Of a stretch of 64,000 bases of DNA, positions 23,439-33,161 are shown in pieces. The stretch is from Sulfurimonas sp. HSL-1716 (GTDB lineage: Bacteria > Campylobacterota > Campylobacteria > Campylobacterales > Sulfurimonadaceae). The DNA lies in the NCBI RefSeq assembly GCF_039645975.1, contig NZ_CP147918.1, positions 806,001-870,000 of the forward strand, in the 5' to 3' direction. A program made the translations under genes and the position numbers. Under the pieces are notes generated by a model. The model did not search any database and was not told the origin of the DNA. It saw only the letters and a program-made list of their open reading frames with translations. Position 1 is the first letter of the stretch. Each line of letters opens with the position of its first letter.

Positions 23439-25644
23439 AGGCACTGTAGCAACTTTACTTTTCGATGTCAAAAGCGATACCACAAAACTCGTATCAGGTA
23501 TGGACCGCGCAGAGGCAAGTGTAAAAAAAGCCATAAGTAACATGAAGAGAAATGTTTTGTCTTTGGCAAGTGCTTATGTATCTGTAACTACCGCTCAAAA
23601 AGTTATGGCAGAGGGTCTTAACTACAACAAAGATATAGAAAACGCAAAAGCAGGTCTTAACGCTCTTACAGTCGCCACATCTCAAAATATAGACTCCACA
23701 GGAAAGATGCTGAGCGTCACAGACAAGTACAGACTCGCAAATATAGAAAACATTTCGATCCTGAAAGATCTGCAAACTATCAACGCGCAGACACCGCATA
23801 CACTTACACAAACCATAGCAATATATAAAACGATGTATCCGAGCATGAAAGCTGCGGGAGCATCTACAAAAGACATGATCGATCTTACCAAAATGGTATC
23901 AATAGCCGCGGGGAGTGCAGGAGTGCAGTTTAATGAACTCCTTGCTGGTGTTGATGGACTTGCTACAGGTACAGTCCTTGCAAACAGTGATCTTGGAAGA
24001 TTCTTAAAATCTATCGGACTTTCAAACGACAAGCTGAAAAATACATCCGATGTCGTAGGTTTGGTAAAAAGCAGACTTGAACAGTTTGAAGTTCCTGATA
24101 CCTGGTCAGTCTCTGTAAGCAACCTTGAAAACTCTTGGGATCAGCTTGACGGAAAAATCACGGAAGATTCATTCAACGGTGCAAAAAAAGGAATGAACGA
24201 ACTCAGTAAACTTATGAATGATATGAGTGATGATGATATTCATAAGCTTACCATAGGCATAGATACATTCGGTGTCGTAGCTTTAGATGTAGTTTACGGA
24301 GTATCTGAAGCTGTAGTAGGTCTGACTAACGGATTTGAATCTCTCGGCGCTAGAATAGCAGGAGCAGCATTTAGAGTACAACATGGATTTATTCTGAGCG
24401 ACAGCGAAAGCAAAGCCTTAGAAAAGATGTATGCAGATACAAAAAAGAATATAAAAGCAAGAGAAGATTTTCTGGCGATCATAGAAAAATCGAAAAACGT
24501 GGTGGAAGATTCTCTCCAAAAATCTATCTCTCAACCTACTCCGTCAAAGCCAAAAAATACATCGACAGATAATAAAAAGCATCCTGCGATGCTTGTCCCT
24601 ACAAAGCATAGCAATATTACTCAAGATCAACTAGTTGGCAGCCTCAAACAAGTGAGCCCAAGTGTAACTGAAGAGTACCAGATACAGATCGGCATAAACA
24701 AAGCGCTGCGCGATCGAAGCATCATCGGCAAAGACTACGGTGCAGTACAAAACGATATCTTGGCAAAAGCACATATTCTCGCAGATACCGTAGACAAACA
24801 AAACCTAGACGTTAAAAAAACTGTCGAACTCAAAGCAGAAGAGTCGAAGATAGAAAATCTCATAGTCACAGCAAAAAAGAACGGCATAGATCATAGAAAA
24901 CTTGATGATGCGCTATCTAAAAACCTTAAAGAGCAGGCTCAAGCAAGGCTCGAAAAAGAGCAGGATGTAAACGATGTTTTAAAGGCACGATATGACTATG
25001 AGCAGGCGAGTATCCTCAAGACAGGATCTGCATTCGAGGGGATGAAAAAAGGGTATGACGACTATGTAAAAAACCTGCCTACAGATTTTCAAAACGGGCA
25101 AAAAGTAATGCAAGATGCTTTGTCAGGGACCACAGACGCATTCGTTCAGTTTGCAAAGACAGGAAAGCTCAGCTTCGATGATCTTGCAGACACCATCATA
25201 AGTGATATTTTAAGAATGGCGATCGAGAAGCAGATCACCGCGCCTCTGTTTGGGTCTATGTTTGGCAGCGGAGGGTTTTTAGGTACTGCCTTTGAAAACG
25301 GAGGCATCATGACAAGCAGCGGTCCAGTTCCTTTAAAAGCATACGCAAACGGAGGTATCGCAAACTCTCCGCAACTTACTCTCTTTGGGGAGGGAAGAAT
25401 GCCTGAAGCATATGTACCGCTTCCTGATGGACGAAGCATTCCTGTAAGCATGAAAGGCGGCGGCGGTTCAAATGTGGTCATAAACATAGAAAACAAAAGC
25501 GGTCAATCTATAAGCGCAGATAAGATAAGTGAGATGACAAGAACCAATGCGCGCGGAGAACAGGAGAAAGTTATTTCTATCGTATTGGACGGAGTCGCAC
25601 GAAACGTAAACGGCATCAGAGATGCGTTAAAGGGGATTAGATGA
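23431..25644 (+). CDS. Tail tape measure protein
   Basis: A 737-residue protein setting tail length. Start MGKGTVATLLFDVKSDTTKL is preceded by GGAGGTGG. N-terminal coiled regions (about 1-130) lead to SFDDLADTIISDILRMAIEK and ITAPLFGSMFGSGGF, then a glycine-rich end (ENGGIMTSSGPVPLKAYANG) typical of lambda gpH-type tape measures. FGEGRMPEAYVPLPDGRSIP is a conserved C-terminal block. By the usual length rule the tail should be about 110 nm, shorter than lambda. Confidence 0.93.
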   Translation: MGKGTVATLLFDVKSDTTKLVSGMDRAEASVKKAISNMKRNVLSLASAYVSVTTAQKVMAEGLNYNKDIENAKAGLNALTVATSQNIDSTGKMLSVTDKYRLANIENISILKDLQTINAQTPHTLTQTIAIYKTMYPSMKAAGASTKDMIDLTKMVSIAAGSAGVQFNELLAGVDGLATGTVLANSDLGRFLKSIGLSNDKLKNTSDVVGLVKSRLEQFEVPDTWSVSVSNLENSWDQLDGKITEDSFNGAKKGMNELSKLMNDMSDDDIHKLTIGIDTFGVVALDVVYGVSEAVVGLTNGFESLGARIAGAAFRVQHGFILSDSESKALEKMYADTKKNIKAREDFLAIIEKSKNVVEDSLQKSISQPTPSKPKNTSTDNKKHPAMLVPTKHSNITQDQLVGSLKQVSPSVTEEYQIQIGINKALRDRSIIGKDYGAVQNDILAKAHILADTVDKQNLDVKKTVELKAEESKIENLIVTAKKNGIDHRKLDDALSKNLKEQAQARLEKEQDVNDVLKARYDYEQASILKTGSAFEGMKKGYDDYVKNLPTDFQNGQKVMQDALSGTTDAFVQFAKTGKLSFDDLADTIISDILRMAIEKQITAPLFGSMFGSGGFLGTAFENGGIMTSSGPVPLKAYANGGIANSPQLTLFGEGRMPEAYVPLPDGRSIPVSMKGGGGSNVVINIENKSGQSISADKISEMTRTNARGEQEKVISIVLDGVARNVNGIRDALKGIR

Positions 25645-25967
25645 ATACTTTCCCTTTAGTGCCTACAGGACTTAGTACGCAGCGCATCAAACCTGTAAGC
25701 AGAGCAAAATATGATGCTGGCTATGAACAGACGGCGCCAAAAAATACAAGAGCGCTTAAAAAATTCACGTTAAGCTTTGGCGCACTTACAAACGCAGAAG
25801 CGGACACGCTAGATAATTTTTTTGTAGTAAATCAGGGTGTTGCATTTGAGTTTATCCATCCGATAGAAGATATCTCGTACATAGTAAGATTTTCTGAAGA
25901 CTCTATCTCTTTTGAGCAGTTCGGTAAAGATTACCAAAGTACACAAATAGTTATAGAGGAGATCTGA
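25641..25967 (+). CDS. Minor tail protein (gpM-like)
   Basis: A 108-residue tail-tip component in the lambda M slot between tape measure and L. The pattern ALKKFTLSFGALTNAEADTL and a C-terminal DYQSTQIVIEEI fit the minor tail protein M family. Overlaps of four bases upstream and one base downstream indicate coupled expression. Confidence 0.75.
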   Translation: MNTFPLVPTGLSTQRIKPVSRAKYDAGYEQTAPKNTRALKKFTLSFGALTNAEADTLDNFFVVNQGVAFEFIHPIEDISYIVRFSEDSISFEQFGKDYQSTQIVIEEI

Positions 25968-26596
25968 TGCAGACATTAAGCCCTGTCGTCAAAGTCGAAA
26001 AAAACAAGCTTACAACCGACAGCGTGTTCATCATACTTTTAGAGATCACCATCCCGGGTATTGCAGAGACGATACGCATCGCCAACAACAACGAAGACGT
26101 AGTCTGGAACTCTCAGACATGGCAGAAGTTTCCTTTTACCATCGAAGAGATCAGTGAGAGCGCGAACGCCGAAACATCGCAGTTTCAGATCAAAGCCTCG
26201 AACGTCAACAACATCATCGGCGAGTACGTGCGCGCTTATGACGTCTACATCAAACAAAACGGTTTTGATCCCATAAACGTAACTTTGTCGGTAGTGAACT
26301 CAAAAGACCTTGACAATACTACCCCGGCATACAGCCACGACCTGACACTTTCAAGCCAGAATATAACGAACATGGAGGTGTCTTTTACTGTAAGCGCGAG
26401 AGATCTGTTCAGCAAACGCATACCGTTTACCCGCATGCTGCCAAACTCCTGCAGATTCAAGTTCAGGTCAGAGCTATGCGGGTACTCAGGTGCCGAGACG
26501 GTGTGCGACAAGACGCTCAAGCGATGCACACAGCTCGGCAATGCTCCGAGATACGGTGGCTTTCCGAGCATAGGAAACAAGGGGGTGTCCGTATGA
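25967..26596 (+). CDS. Minor tail protein (gpL-like, cysteine cluster)
   Basis: A 209-residue tail-tip protein. The C-terminal part has four cysteines in CRFKFRSELCGYSGAETVCD and TLKRCTQLGN, followed by RYGGFPSIG. This is the gpL-type motif that in lambda-like phages binds an iron-sulfur cluster. The N-terminal two thirds are beta-rich. It overlaps the NlpC/P60 gene by four bases. GC is higher here than in the head genes, suggesting a tail module of different ancestry. Confidence 0.85.
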   Translation: MQTLSPVVKVEKNKLTTDSVFIILLEITIPGIAETIRIANNNEDVVWNSQTWQKFPFTIEEISESANAETSQFQIKASNVNNIIGEYVRAYDVYIKQNGFDPINVTLSVVNSKDLDNTTPAYSHDLTLSSQNITNMEVSFTVSARDLFSKRIPFTRMLPNSCRFKFRSELCGYSGAETVCDKTLKRCTQLGNAPRYGGFPSIGNKGVSV

Positions 26597-26985
26597 TGAC
26601 GCGCTTTATCGGCATACCTTACAAAGACCGCGGGCGTACGTTCACGGGTGCAGACTGCTACGGCGTGCTCGTGCTTTGGTATGAGCATATACTCGGCATA
26701 AACATACCCGACGTCGCCGTGGATACTTCTGATGTTCGCGGAAGTTTTACGCAGTACCTTCACGAGATATCTTCGAGATGGGAGCGCATCGATGCTCCGG
26801 AGCCAAACTGCGCGGTAGCTATGGCGATGAATGAAGAACACCCGAAGTTGGTGACGCACTTCGGTGTGATGATCGACTATAAGACGATGCTGCACTCACA
26901 CAGAGGCGCTCACTCGCACATCGTCAAAGTAGACTCTCCGCTTGTGAAAAACATCATAAAAGGATTTTACAGATGGCGTGGCTGA
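26593..26985 (+). CDS. Tail assembly protein with NlpC/P60 peptidase fold (gpK-like)
   Basis: About 130 residues from MMTRFIGIPYKDRG; the longer frame inside the gpL-like gene is rejected. Catalytic Cys is C22 (FTGADCYGVLV) and His is H89 (VTHFGVMID), as in NlpC/P60 cysteine peptidases. Lambda gpK has an additional MPN domain that is missing here. Likely cleaves peptidoglycan during infection or acts in tip assembly. It overlaps the tip gene by 13 bases. Confidence 0.85.
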   Translation: MMTRFIGIPYKDRGRTFTGADCYGVLVLWYEHILGINIPDVAVDTSDVRGSFTQYLHEISSRWERIDAPEPNCAVAMAMNEEHPKLVTHFGVMIDYKTMLHSHRGAHSHIVKVDSPLVKNIIKGFYRWRG

Positions 26986-29900
26986 CGGTACTAAACGATC
27001 CTTTCAATCCCCGCGACAAAGAGATCGTAAAGATCATTCACGGCAAAGCGGTATCTGAGTACCTTCCAAAAGCAAAAGACGGCATGGATATTGTCGTATC
27101 TAAAAACGGACATATCATCCAAGATACAAGCGTCATCGTAAGAGAGACGGACCATATCTCGTTTGTGGCCATCCCTGCAGGCGGAGGAGGCGGGGGAAGC
27201 GATCCTATCCGCACGGTGGCGATGATCGCTCTTGTCATAGCAGCTCCGCATCTTGCAGGTGCTTTTGCGGGAGCTACAGCCGGTTATGTAGGTGCAGGGT
27301 TTTACGGCAGCTCGTTTGCGTTCGCTGCTCTTCAGGTAGGCGTCATCGTAGGAGGTGGTCTTCTCATCAACGCTTTGATGCCTGTCGCACAGCCGTCTCT
27401 TGCCACGAACAAAAACTTAGACCAGATATCTCCTACCTATGCTTTTGACGGAGGAAGTAATGCGGCCGCGGCAGGAAGCGCACTTCCGATCATGCTCGGA
27501 GAGGCGAGGGTCACACCGCCAATCATAGCGAGTTATCTATCGCTTGATGGGGACAAGCAGCATCTAAACATGCTCTTTGCAGTAAACGACGGAGAGGTGG
27601 ACTCCATCTCCGACATAGAGATAAACGGACAGCCTATCGCAAACTTCACCGATGTGACATACTCTACTACAAGCGGGACAGCGGATCAGTCAGTTATAGG
27701 AAACTTTAGAAACAGCACTACGACTGCGTCTCTTCAAAGAGGGCTCAACGATTTAAACGCGGAGACTACTTACACAACTGCTGGCAACACCGTGCAAGAG
27801 ATGGAAGTAGTTGTCTCGCTGCCAAAAGGGCTTTTCAATATCAAAGACGACGGCAGCTATGCGAGCATCAGCCTTGAGTTCGAGATATTCTACCGTAAGG
27901 TAGGAGACGTAGACTGGGACTATCTGCAAGGCGGCCTTTATAATTATTATTATATAAGCGACATCGACGGATCATCGGTCATCTCAAGCACATACAAAGG
28001 ACAGTATTACTACGGACCGCAATACTATGACGGATACGGATTCATAACTCCAAGGTACACTTACTCGCATAAGTCAATCATATCCGGGACGGAGGCGGTC
28101 CAAAAGATAACCACTGTGTACAAGACAACAAAACGTCTTTCGTACAAGCTTGAACAGCTTCCAAGAGCTCAGTACGAAGTCAAGGTGGTTAGGACAAGCT
28201 CTTACAGCACAAACACAAGAGTAGCAAACGATTTCGCACTCGATTACGTGAACGAGATCGTTTACGACGACTTTATCTATCCCGGAGTCGCACTTCTGGG
28301 TATAAACGCCCTCGCTACCGACCAGCTAAACGGAGGTTTCCCGACGGTTACATGTAATGTCGTCAATATCGGGACCGACAAACCAAAAGACAACCCTGCA
28401 TGGGCGTGCTATGATCTCCTTGCGAGAAACGGGATACCTGAGTCGGATATCGATATGGATATGTTAACTGAGTGGGCAGCGTACTGCGATACAAAAAACA
28501 TGAAAGCCGGTCTATACATAGACTCTCAGCAAGAACTTCAAGGTGCGTTAAACATGTTGTCACTGCTTGGCCGTGCTACCGTGGTGCAGATGGGCAACAA
28601 ATTCACGCCTATCGTCGACAAGCCAGTAGCTATTCCGACAGAGAGCTTCTTGTTTACGTCCGGAAACATACTAGAGAGCAGTTTTGCACTTGAATACATA
28701 CCGTACAACCAACGCACGAACGTAGTCGAAGTGACGTATTATGATAAGACAGACGGCTACAAAGCAAAGACGGTTCAGCTGCAAAGCAGCAGCTACGACA
28801 GCAGTGCGGACGAGATCAAGTCAAGCATAAACATGTACGGTTGCTGTGACAGACAGCAGGCTGCCGACTATGCGCAGTTTCTGCTCAACTACAACCGCTA
28901 CATAACAGAGACAGTATCGTTCAACGCTTCTGTGGACTCCATAGCTTGTAATGTAGGAGATGTCATAAAAGTAGGAAAGCGCTACATGACGAACACCATG
29001 GCAGACGGCCGTATCGTCAGCGCTACAGATACAACAGTCACGCTCGACATGGAAGTAACGCTCGAAGCAGACGTGCCGTATGAACTCCAAGTACGCCTTG
29101 AAGACGACCGCATCATCATCATCGACGTTCCTGCCCTCACTGTACAGACTGTCACAGACACATTGACGGTAAACACGCTCACGGATATCCCGCAGAAGTA
29201 CGACGTGTATGCTTTCGGCCGTCAGGACACCGAAGCGACCAATCTCTACAGAGTCGTAAATATCAGCAGAGCAAGTGACTTCACGCGCAAGATAAAAGCC
29301 ATAGAGTACAACGCAAGCGTGTACGACGATACGGCGGTCATAAACGTGGAGGAGGTCGTGTATGTAGACAGCATCACAAACCTGCAGGCGACGGAGAACA
29401 TAGTAAAAAACAACGACGGAAGCGTGGACGAACTGCTCACCCTCTCTTGGGTAGGACAGACGGCCATGCGCACGGACATCTTCGTGAACGGTACTAAGTA
29501 CGGCCAGAGCGACAGCAACTATTTCGTATTTAAAAATGAACTTACATCCGGGCAGACGTACACGTTTAAAGTAGGGACCAAAGAGATAACGTACTACTTT
29601 ACAGGAAAATCAAATCCTCCAGCTCAGGTGCAAAACGTGACGGCAAGCTCATCGAACGGGAAAATATATTTTACCTGGACGAAAAACACGGAAATCGACT
29701 TTTTATACTATAAGATCGAGATAAACGGACAAGTATACACGGCCGTCACAAACTCGCTGACAGTAGACAACCTCGATACAGGTCAGTACGAAGTTGATTT
29801 CTATGCCGTAGATACTTCCAAAAATACGAGTCTTGCAACCACATACACACTTGACGTCATAGACCCGTGCCTCATCTATATGATCCGCGATGCAGGGCTC

Positions 29901-30374
29901 ATAGAAAAAGCATTTATAGACGGGATCATGACCATATATACATCTGCTTCCGAACCTGCGAGCCCGAACGCTTATGATATATGGAAGCTCAGTACGTCTG
30001 AAGTGGCCATAGGGACATTCACTTATGATGACGAGAGACTGAGCGGCTTGAGATGGAACGACACTCAAAACTTTTTATATAAATATTTCAACGGCAGTAA
30101 CTGGGTCTTCTGTTCATCGCTACAGGTGGCAAGCATCAAAAAGATGCTCGGTCAGCTTGTAAGTGCCGGAGCGAACGACAACAGCGTGAGAGTATTTAGT
30201 GTAGAGCCGTACACTCCGTATGACATCGGAGATCTTTGGCTTGACGGTACGAACATCAATGAATGTACGACCGCACGCGCAAGTGGAGCTTATGTGTCTA
30301 CCGACTGGGCAGCGGCGAGCAAAGAGGACATCAACATAGCGTCTCAGATAGAGAACATCAAAAAAGGAGCATAA
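26973..30374 (+). CDS. Tail tip/host-specificity protein (gpJ-like) with fused gpI-like N-terminus
   Basis: A 1133-residue central tip protein. Residues 1-65 are a beta-grasp region like gpI (VLNDPFNPRDKEIVKIIHGK). A Gly6 stretch (69-75) and two hydrophobic helices (about 80-135, TVAMIALVIAAPHLAGAFAG) follow, then the J core beginning SALPIMLGEARVTPPII. A fibronectin-III-like unit lies at about 885-970 (PPAQVQNVTASSSNGKIYFT). In lambda I and J are separate genes; here the I-like part and J form one chain. It likely binds the host receptor. Confidence 0.9.
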   Translation: MAWLTVLNDPFNPRDKEIVKIIHGKAVSEYLPKAKDGMDIVVSKNGHIIQDTSVIVRETDHISFVAIPAGGGGGGSDPIRTVAMIALVIAAPHLAGAFAGATAGYVGAGFYGSSFAFAALQVGVIVGGGLLINALMPVAQPSLATNKNLDQISPTYAFDGGSNAAAAGSALPIMLGEARVTPPIIASYLSLDGDKQHLNMLFAVNDGEVDSISDIEINGQPIANFTDVTYSTTSGTADQSVIGNFRNSTTTASLQRGLNDLNAETTYTTAGNTVQEMEVVVSLPKGLFNIKDDGSYASISLEFEIFYRKVGDVDWDYLQGGLYNYYYISDIDGSSVISSTYKGQYYYGPQYYDGYGFITPRYTYSHKSIISGTEAVQKITTVYKTTKRLSYKLEQLPRAQYEVKVVRTSSYSTNTRVANDFALDYVNEIVYDDFIYPGVALLGINALATDQLNGGFPTVTCNVVNIGTDKPKDNPAWACYDLLARNGIPESDIDMDMLTEWAAYCDTKNMKAGLYIDSQQELQGALNMLSLLGRATVVQMGNKFTPIVDKPVAIPTESFLFTSGNILESSFALEYIPYNQRTNVVEVTYYDKTDGYKAKTVQLQSSSYDSSADEIKSSINMYGCCDRQQAADYAQFLLNYNRYITETVSFNASVDSIACNVGDVIKVGKRYMTNTMADGRIVSATDTTVTLDMEVTLEADVPYELQVRLEDDRIIIIDVPALTVQTVTDTLTVNTLTDIPQKYDVYAFGRQDTEATNLYRVVNISRASDFTRKIKAIEYNASVYDDTAVINVEEVVYVDSITNLQATENIVKNNDGSVDELLTLSWVGQTAMRTDIFVNGTKYGQSDSNYFVFKNELTSGQTYTFKVGTKEITYYFTGKSNPPAQVQNVTASSSNGKIYFTWTKNTEIDFLYYKIEINGQVYTAVTNSLTVDNLDTGQYEVDFYAVDTSKNTSLATTYTLDVIDPCLIYMIRDAGLIEKAFIDGIMTIYTSASEPASPNAYDIWKLSTSEVAIGTFTYDDERLSGLRWNDTQNFLYKYFNGSNWVFCSSLQVASIKKMLGQLVSAGANDNSVRVFSVEPYTPYDIGDLWLDGTNINECTTARASGAYVSTDWAAASKEDINIASQIENIKKGA

Positions 30375-30377
30375 AAA

Positions 30378-31868
30378 ATGGCAATAACTGTAAATGATTT
30401 TAATCCTACACAGACTATAGCAGCAAATGACGTTATATCTACAACAGGGGATAAGCTTGTTTCTATTATGGGAGATATAAAGACATACCTTGAAACAGAA
30501 ACCCAAAGCGCTGTAACACAGCTTGAAGACGAAGTAGCACTCATCGAGCAGGGAGTTCAAGCCAATGCAGACGCAGCAGCACAAAGCGCCGCCTATGCAC
30601 AGGCATATGCACAGAGCATAAACCCTGATATCCTTGCCACTAAATCAGAACTTAATGATACAAAGGTAATGAGCAGATCGGGTGTACTTGGCAAACCTAT
30701 ATTCAGCCTTTCAAATTCCGAGGTATCAGCAGCTTCTCTTGTTGTGTCTTATTCAAACGGAGTTGGGACTACAGGTATGGACAACAGCGTTGAAAACGTA
30801 GGGAACATCACCTTTGCTTCTACAAACTTGGTGAGCGGCGTAAAAAATTATACTTATAAATTGTATGGAGACAATACTTTATATGGTACTAAATACGAAC
30901 CGCAGTACGATCAGTTTTTTGGATTTGGATCTTGCTTCAGTCCTAAAACAAGAAAGTGGTACAAGGCAAACTTTCAGGATTCTTTCGACTCATCCGCAAG
31001 TCTCGCGAACTATACAGGTATCTTATATGGAGATTCTTACAGCGCACTATACGGAGGATCTTTAAAGCTTGATAGTAGCGGGCAGTCAAACCACTGGGTA
31101 AATTTTGCAGTAGCTACGGCCATCGGGCAACGATATAAACTGGTATTTAAATTTTATCCCGGTACCGCTGTAACAAACAAGATCAGCATAGGAGGCGGTA
31201 CAGGGTATCAGTCAGATATTCTAAATCAAGGAGATTCTAACACTATACAAGGGGGGTATGAGTTTACAGCAAACAATGTATCTACGTCTGTGAGCATGTA
31301 CTCTTCGACAGGAGGGGATCAATACTATACTGATTTCTACCTTGTTCCTATAAACGCTGACGGGACATTAAACATCGATAAAGCGGTCGCGTTAGATCCT
31401 CAGCCTGCATATCTGCCAATTACCGTCGATGTGGATGCAAATGGGAGCATAACAAACATCGATGATTATGATGTACCTACACTTGCAGAAGATTATATGA
31501 TCGTAAACAGACTCAAAGTTCTTGGAAACAGAAAGATACTTGACATAGGAACTATATCCGTAAACAACACATACTATATAGATAATCCTTTCGGGAATGA
31601 CAAGTATGAAAGCTGTGATGTCAAACTTGAAATTCAAATAGGCGGAGTTTGGGCAGAACCGGGTTGGACTATCGACTCTGGAAACAACTCAAGAGGAGCC
31701 AAAGCATTTTCGAAGGCGGACGGTATAGAGGTTCTCACTGCTTCTTATCAGCTTAAGGGTTCAACTGACAATCTGTATGGCCATGGTTTTGATAGTGATG
31801 TATCCACTGCGACATCTGCGGCCGCAAGAATAATAGTAACTTACGAAGGAGAAACTAAAAATGTCTGA
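30378..31868 (+). CDS. Tail fibre-like structural protein (496 aa)
   Basis: Follows the tip protein by three bases. The N-terminus is helical and alanine/glutamine-rich (SAVTQLEDEVALIEQGVQAN, ADAAAQSAAYAQAYAQS), as in trimeric fibre stalks. The rest is beta-rich with many Ser/Thr/Gly/Tyr residues and a possible carbohydrate-binding jelly-roll (about 205-330, GQSNHWVNFAVATAIGQRYK). Start from AAAAAATGGC with a GGAGC site. Probably the host-contacting fibre; the family is not recognised. Confidence 0.7.
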   Translation: MAITVNDFNPTQTIAANDVISTTGDKLVSIMGDIKTYLETETQSAVTQLEDEVALIEQGVQANADAAAQSAAYAQAYAQSINPDILATKSELNDTKVMSRSGVLGKPIFSLSNSEVSAASLVVSYSNGVGTTGMDNSVENVGNITFASTNLVSGVKNYTYKLYGDNTLYGTKYEPQYDQFFGFGSCFSPKTRKWYKANFQDSFDSSASLANYTGILYGDSYSALYGGSLKLDSSGQSNHWVNFAVATAIGQRYKLVFKFYPGTAVTNKISIGGGTGYQSDILNQGDSNTIQGGYEFTANNVSTSVSMYSSTGGDQYYTDFYLVPINADGTLNIDKAVALDPQPAYLPITVDVDANGSITNIDDYDVPTLAEDYMIVNRLKVLGNRKILDIGTISVNNTYYIDNPFGNDKYESCDVKLEIQIGGVWAEPGWTIDSGNNSRGAKAFSKADGIEVLTASYQLKGSTDNLYGHGFDSDVSTATSAAARIIVTYEGETKNV

Positions 31869-32280
31869 ACTTAGATTGAAGGTACTTGTGGCGGGTGTAG
31901 AAACTTTAGTCCCAGTATCACAGCTGACTGAAAAGTCGCCGGGAGTTTACGTTAAAAACTACAAATCTGACATGACAGTAGATACTACTGCAGAAGACGC
32001 AAGTGATCTACTTTTTGCTACCGATGCATGGAAAATAGACAGACAAACAGCCGTTGATAGTATTGAAGTAACCTATAACGGAGTTGTTTATCAAGGAGAT
32101 GAGACTTCTCAAGATCGTATGAGTAGAGCTATTAATGCCCTTCCAGATACTACCACTACAGTTCCTTGGGTAGCTAAAGATAACTCAGTTAAAAATTTAA
32201 CTAAAACTGACTTACAAGCTATCTTATTGGATGCAGGAACACAACAGAGTCAAATATGGAATACGGGGAGACCGACATAA
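31861..32280 (+). CDS. DUF4376-like tail fibre accessory protein
   Basis: A 139-residue protein. The C-terminal half IEVTYNGVVYQGDETSQDRM, then TTTVPWVAKDNSVKNLTKTD, matches the DUF4376 pattern found in phage tail fibre regions (substitution of a residue type by NG.x.F.gDe.Sq.Rm..A). The N-terminal half is beta-rich. Overlaps eight bases with the fibre gene, so it may be a fibre chaperone or distal segment. Confidence 0.7.
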   Translation: MSELRLKVLVAGVETLVPVSQLTEKSPGVYVKNYKSDMTVDTTAEDASDLLFATDAWKIDRQTAVDSIEVTYNGVVYQGDETSQDRMSRAINALPDTTTTVPWVAKDNSVKNLTKTDLQAILLDAGTQQSQIWNTGRPT

Positions 32281-32543
32281 TGAACCGCACACCTGAACAG
32301 CAAAAAGCTTTATTTGAAAAGTTCGACGATGATATGAAAAAGAAATCAAGATGGTATAGATATCTACTTGTCAAAGATCAGACATTTAATGTAGTCTGGC
32401 TAAACGGTAGTCAAGACGAGACTATATCGAGTCACATCGGAAGACTGCAGCAGCAAGGTAAATCAAATCGGTTTTTGGATCTGGTCTGTTGCTTTTTGCA
32501 GAGATTTGAATACAACCACTGTAAGAAAAGCGAGGGGGAGTAA
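32280..32543 (+). CDS. Conserved small phage protein near the lysis cassette
   Basis: An 87-residue protein starting at ATG 32280, overlapping the previous stop (TAATG). WLNGSQDETISSHIGRLQQQ with a following CCFLQRF segment resembles a small protein often seen beside holin genes in prophages, of unknown function. No membrane segment. An in-frame ATG 24 bases earlier is less likely. Confidence 0.6.
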   Translation: MNRTPEQQKALFEKFDDDMKKKSRWYRYLLVKDQTFNVVWLNGSQDETISSHIGRLQQQGKSNRFLDLVCCFLQRFEYNHCKKSEGE

Positions 32544-32547
32544 GGGG

Positions 32548-32895
32548 ATGCCGCACAACAATTTTAATGATATAAATTATTTCTCTACACTTATTGCTTT
32601 TTTAGCAGGATCTTGGGGAGCTGCTTTAAATTTTTTTAGAAGAGATCATAAAGACAGATCATTTTTCAAGAAGCTTGGTTTTTTCATAATGGACATGTTC
32701 ATAAATGTCGGATTGACTATGCTCGCATATATTGGACTTATCGGATATGGTCTAAATGATTTACTTGCAGTTGCAATAGCAGGGTTCGTTGGACATCAGG
32801 GCACAAGGACATTTTATCTTATGGAATTGATCATCACTGAAAAGCTTGGAGCAAAGCAGACATTCGATGAAATAAAAGAGGAGATACATAGATGA
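32548..32895 (+). CDS. Holin (LydA/phage_holin_3_3-like)
   Basis: A 115-residue membrane protein starting at MPHNNFND with GGGGAGTAAGGGG upstream; a start 42 bases earlier inside the previous gene is rejected. Three hydrophobic stretches: FSTLIAFLAGSWGAALNFF, LGFFIMDMFINVGLTMLAYI and LAVAIAGFVGHQGTRTFYLM. The FLAGSWGAAxNFxRRxH and GFVGHQGTR patterns are typical of LydA-type holins. It forms the timed membrane lesion for lysis and overlaps the next gene by four bases. Confidence 0.82.
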   Translation: MPHNNFNDINYFSTLIAFLAGSWGAALNFFRRDHKDRSFFKKLGFFIMDMFINVGLTMLAYIGLIGYGLNDLLAVAIAGFVGHQGTRTFYLMELIITEKLGAKQTFDEIKEEIHR

Positions 32896-33161
32896 CACAA
32901 ATAAAAAGAGTATGGCTTGAGATTATATTATTTTTATGTTTGATGATCCTTTTCTTTTCAAATGCATATTCACATATACCGGCACCTATTCAGCTTGCTG
33001 CACTCAAAATGCTTTTGACAAATGCAGGTTTTCTGCATGCACACGTACTTAGAAAACTTGTGTGGACAGAGATAGTATGGGATGAACCATTAAAGGCAAA
33101 ACATTATGTTGCAATCGCTATATATATTACTTTTCCTGTTTGCTACGCTTTCGGCGGGTGA
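32892..33161 (+). CDS. Second small membrane protein of the lysis cassette
   Basis: An 89-residue protein with two hydrophobic helices (VWLEIILFLCLMILFFSNAY and YVAIAIYITFPVCYAFGG) separated by a polar loop rich in leucine and lysine. Placed between holin and lysozyme, with its 3' end overlapping the lysozyme start by 56 bases. It may be an antiholin or second holin; unrecognised by family. Confidence 0.6.
   Translation: MTQIKRVWLEIILFLCLMILFFSNAYSHIPAPIQLAALKMLLTNAGFLHAHVLRKLVWTEIVWDEPLKAKHYVAIAIYITFPVCYAFGG

Noticed and set aside
26476-26592. N-terminal extension of the NlpC/P60 protein
   Set aside because: It lies within the conserved cysteine region of the gpL-like gene in another frame; ATG 26593 starts the recognisable fold.
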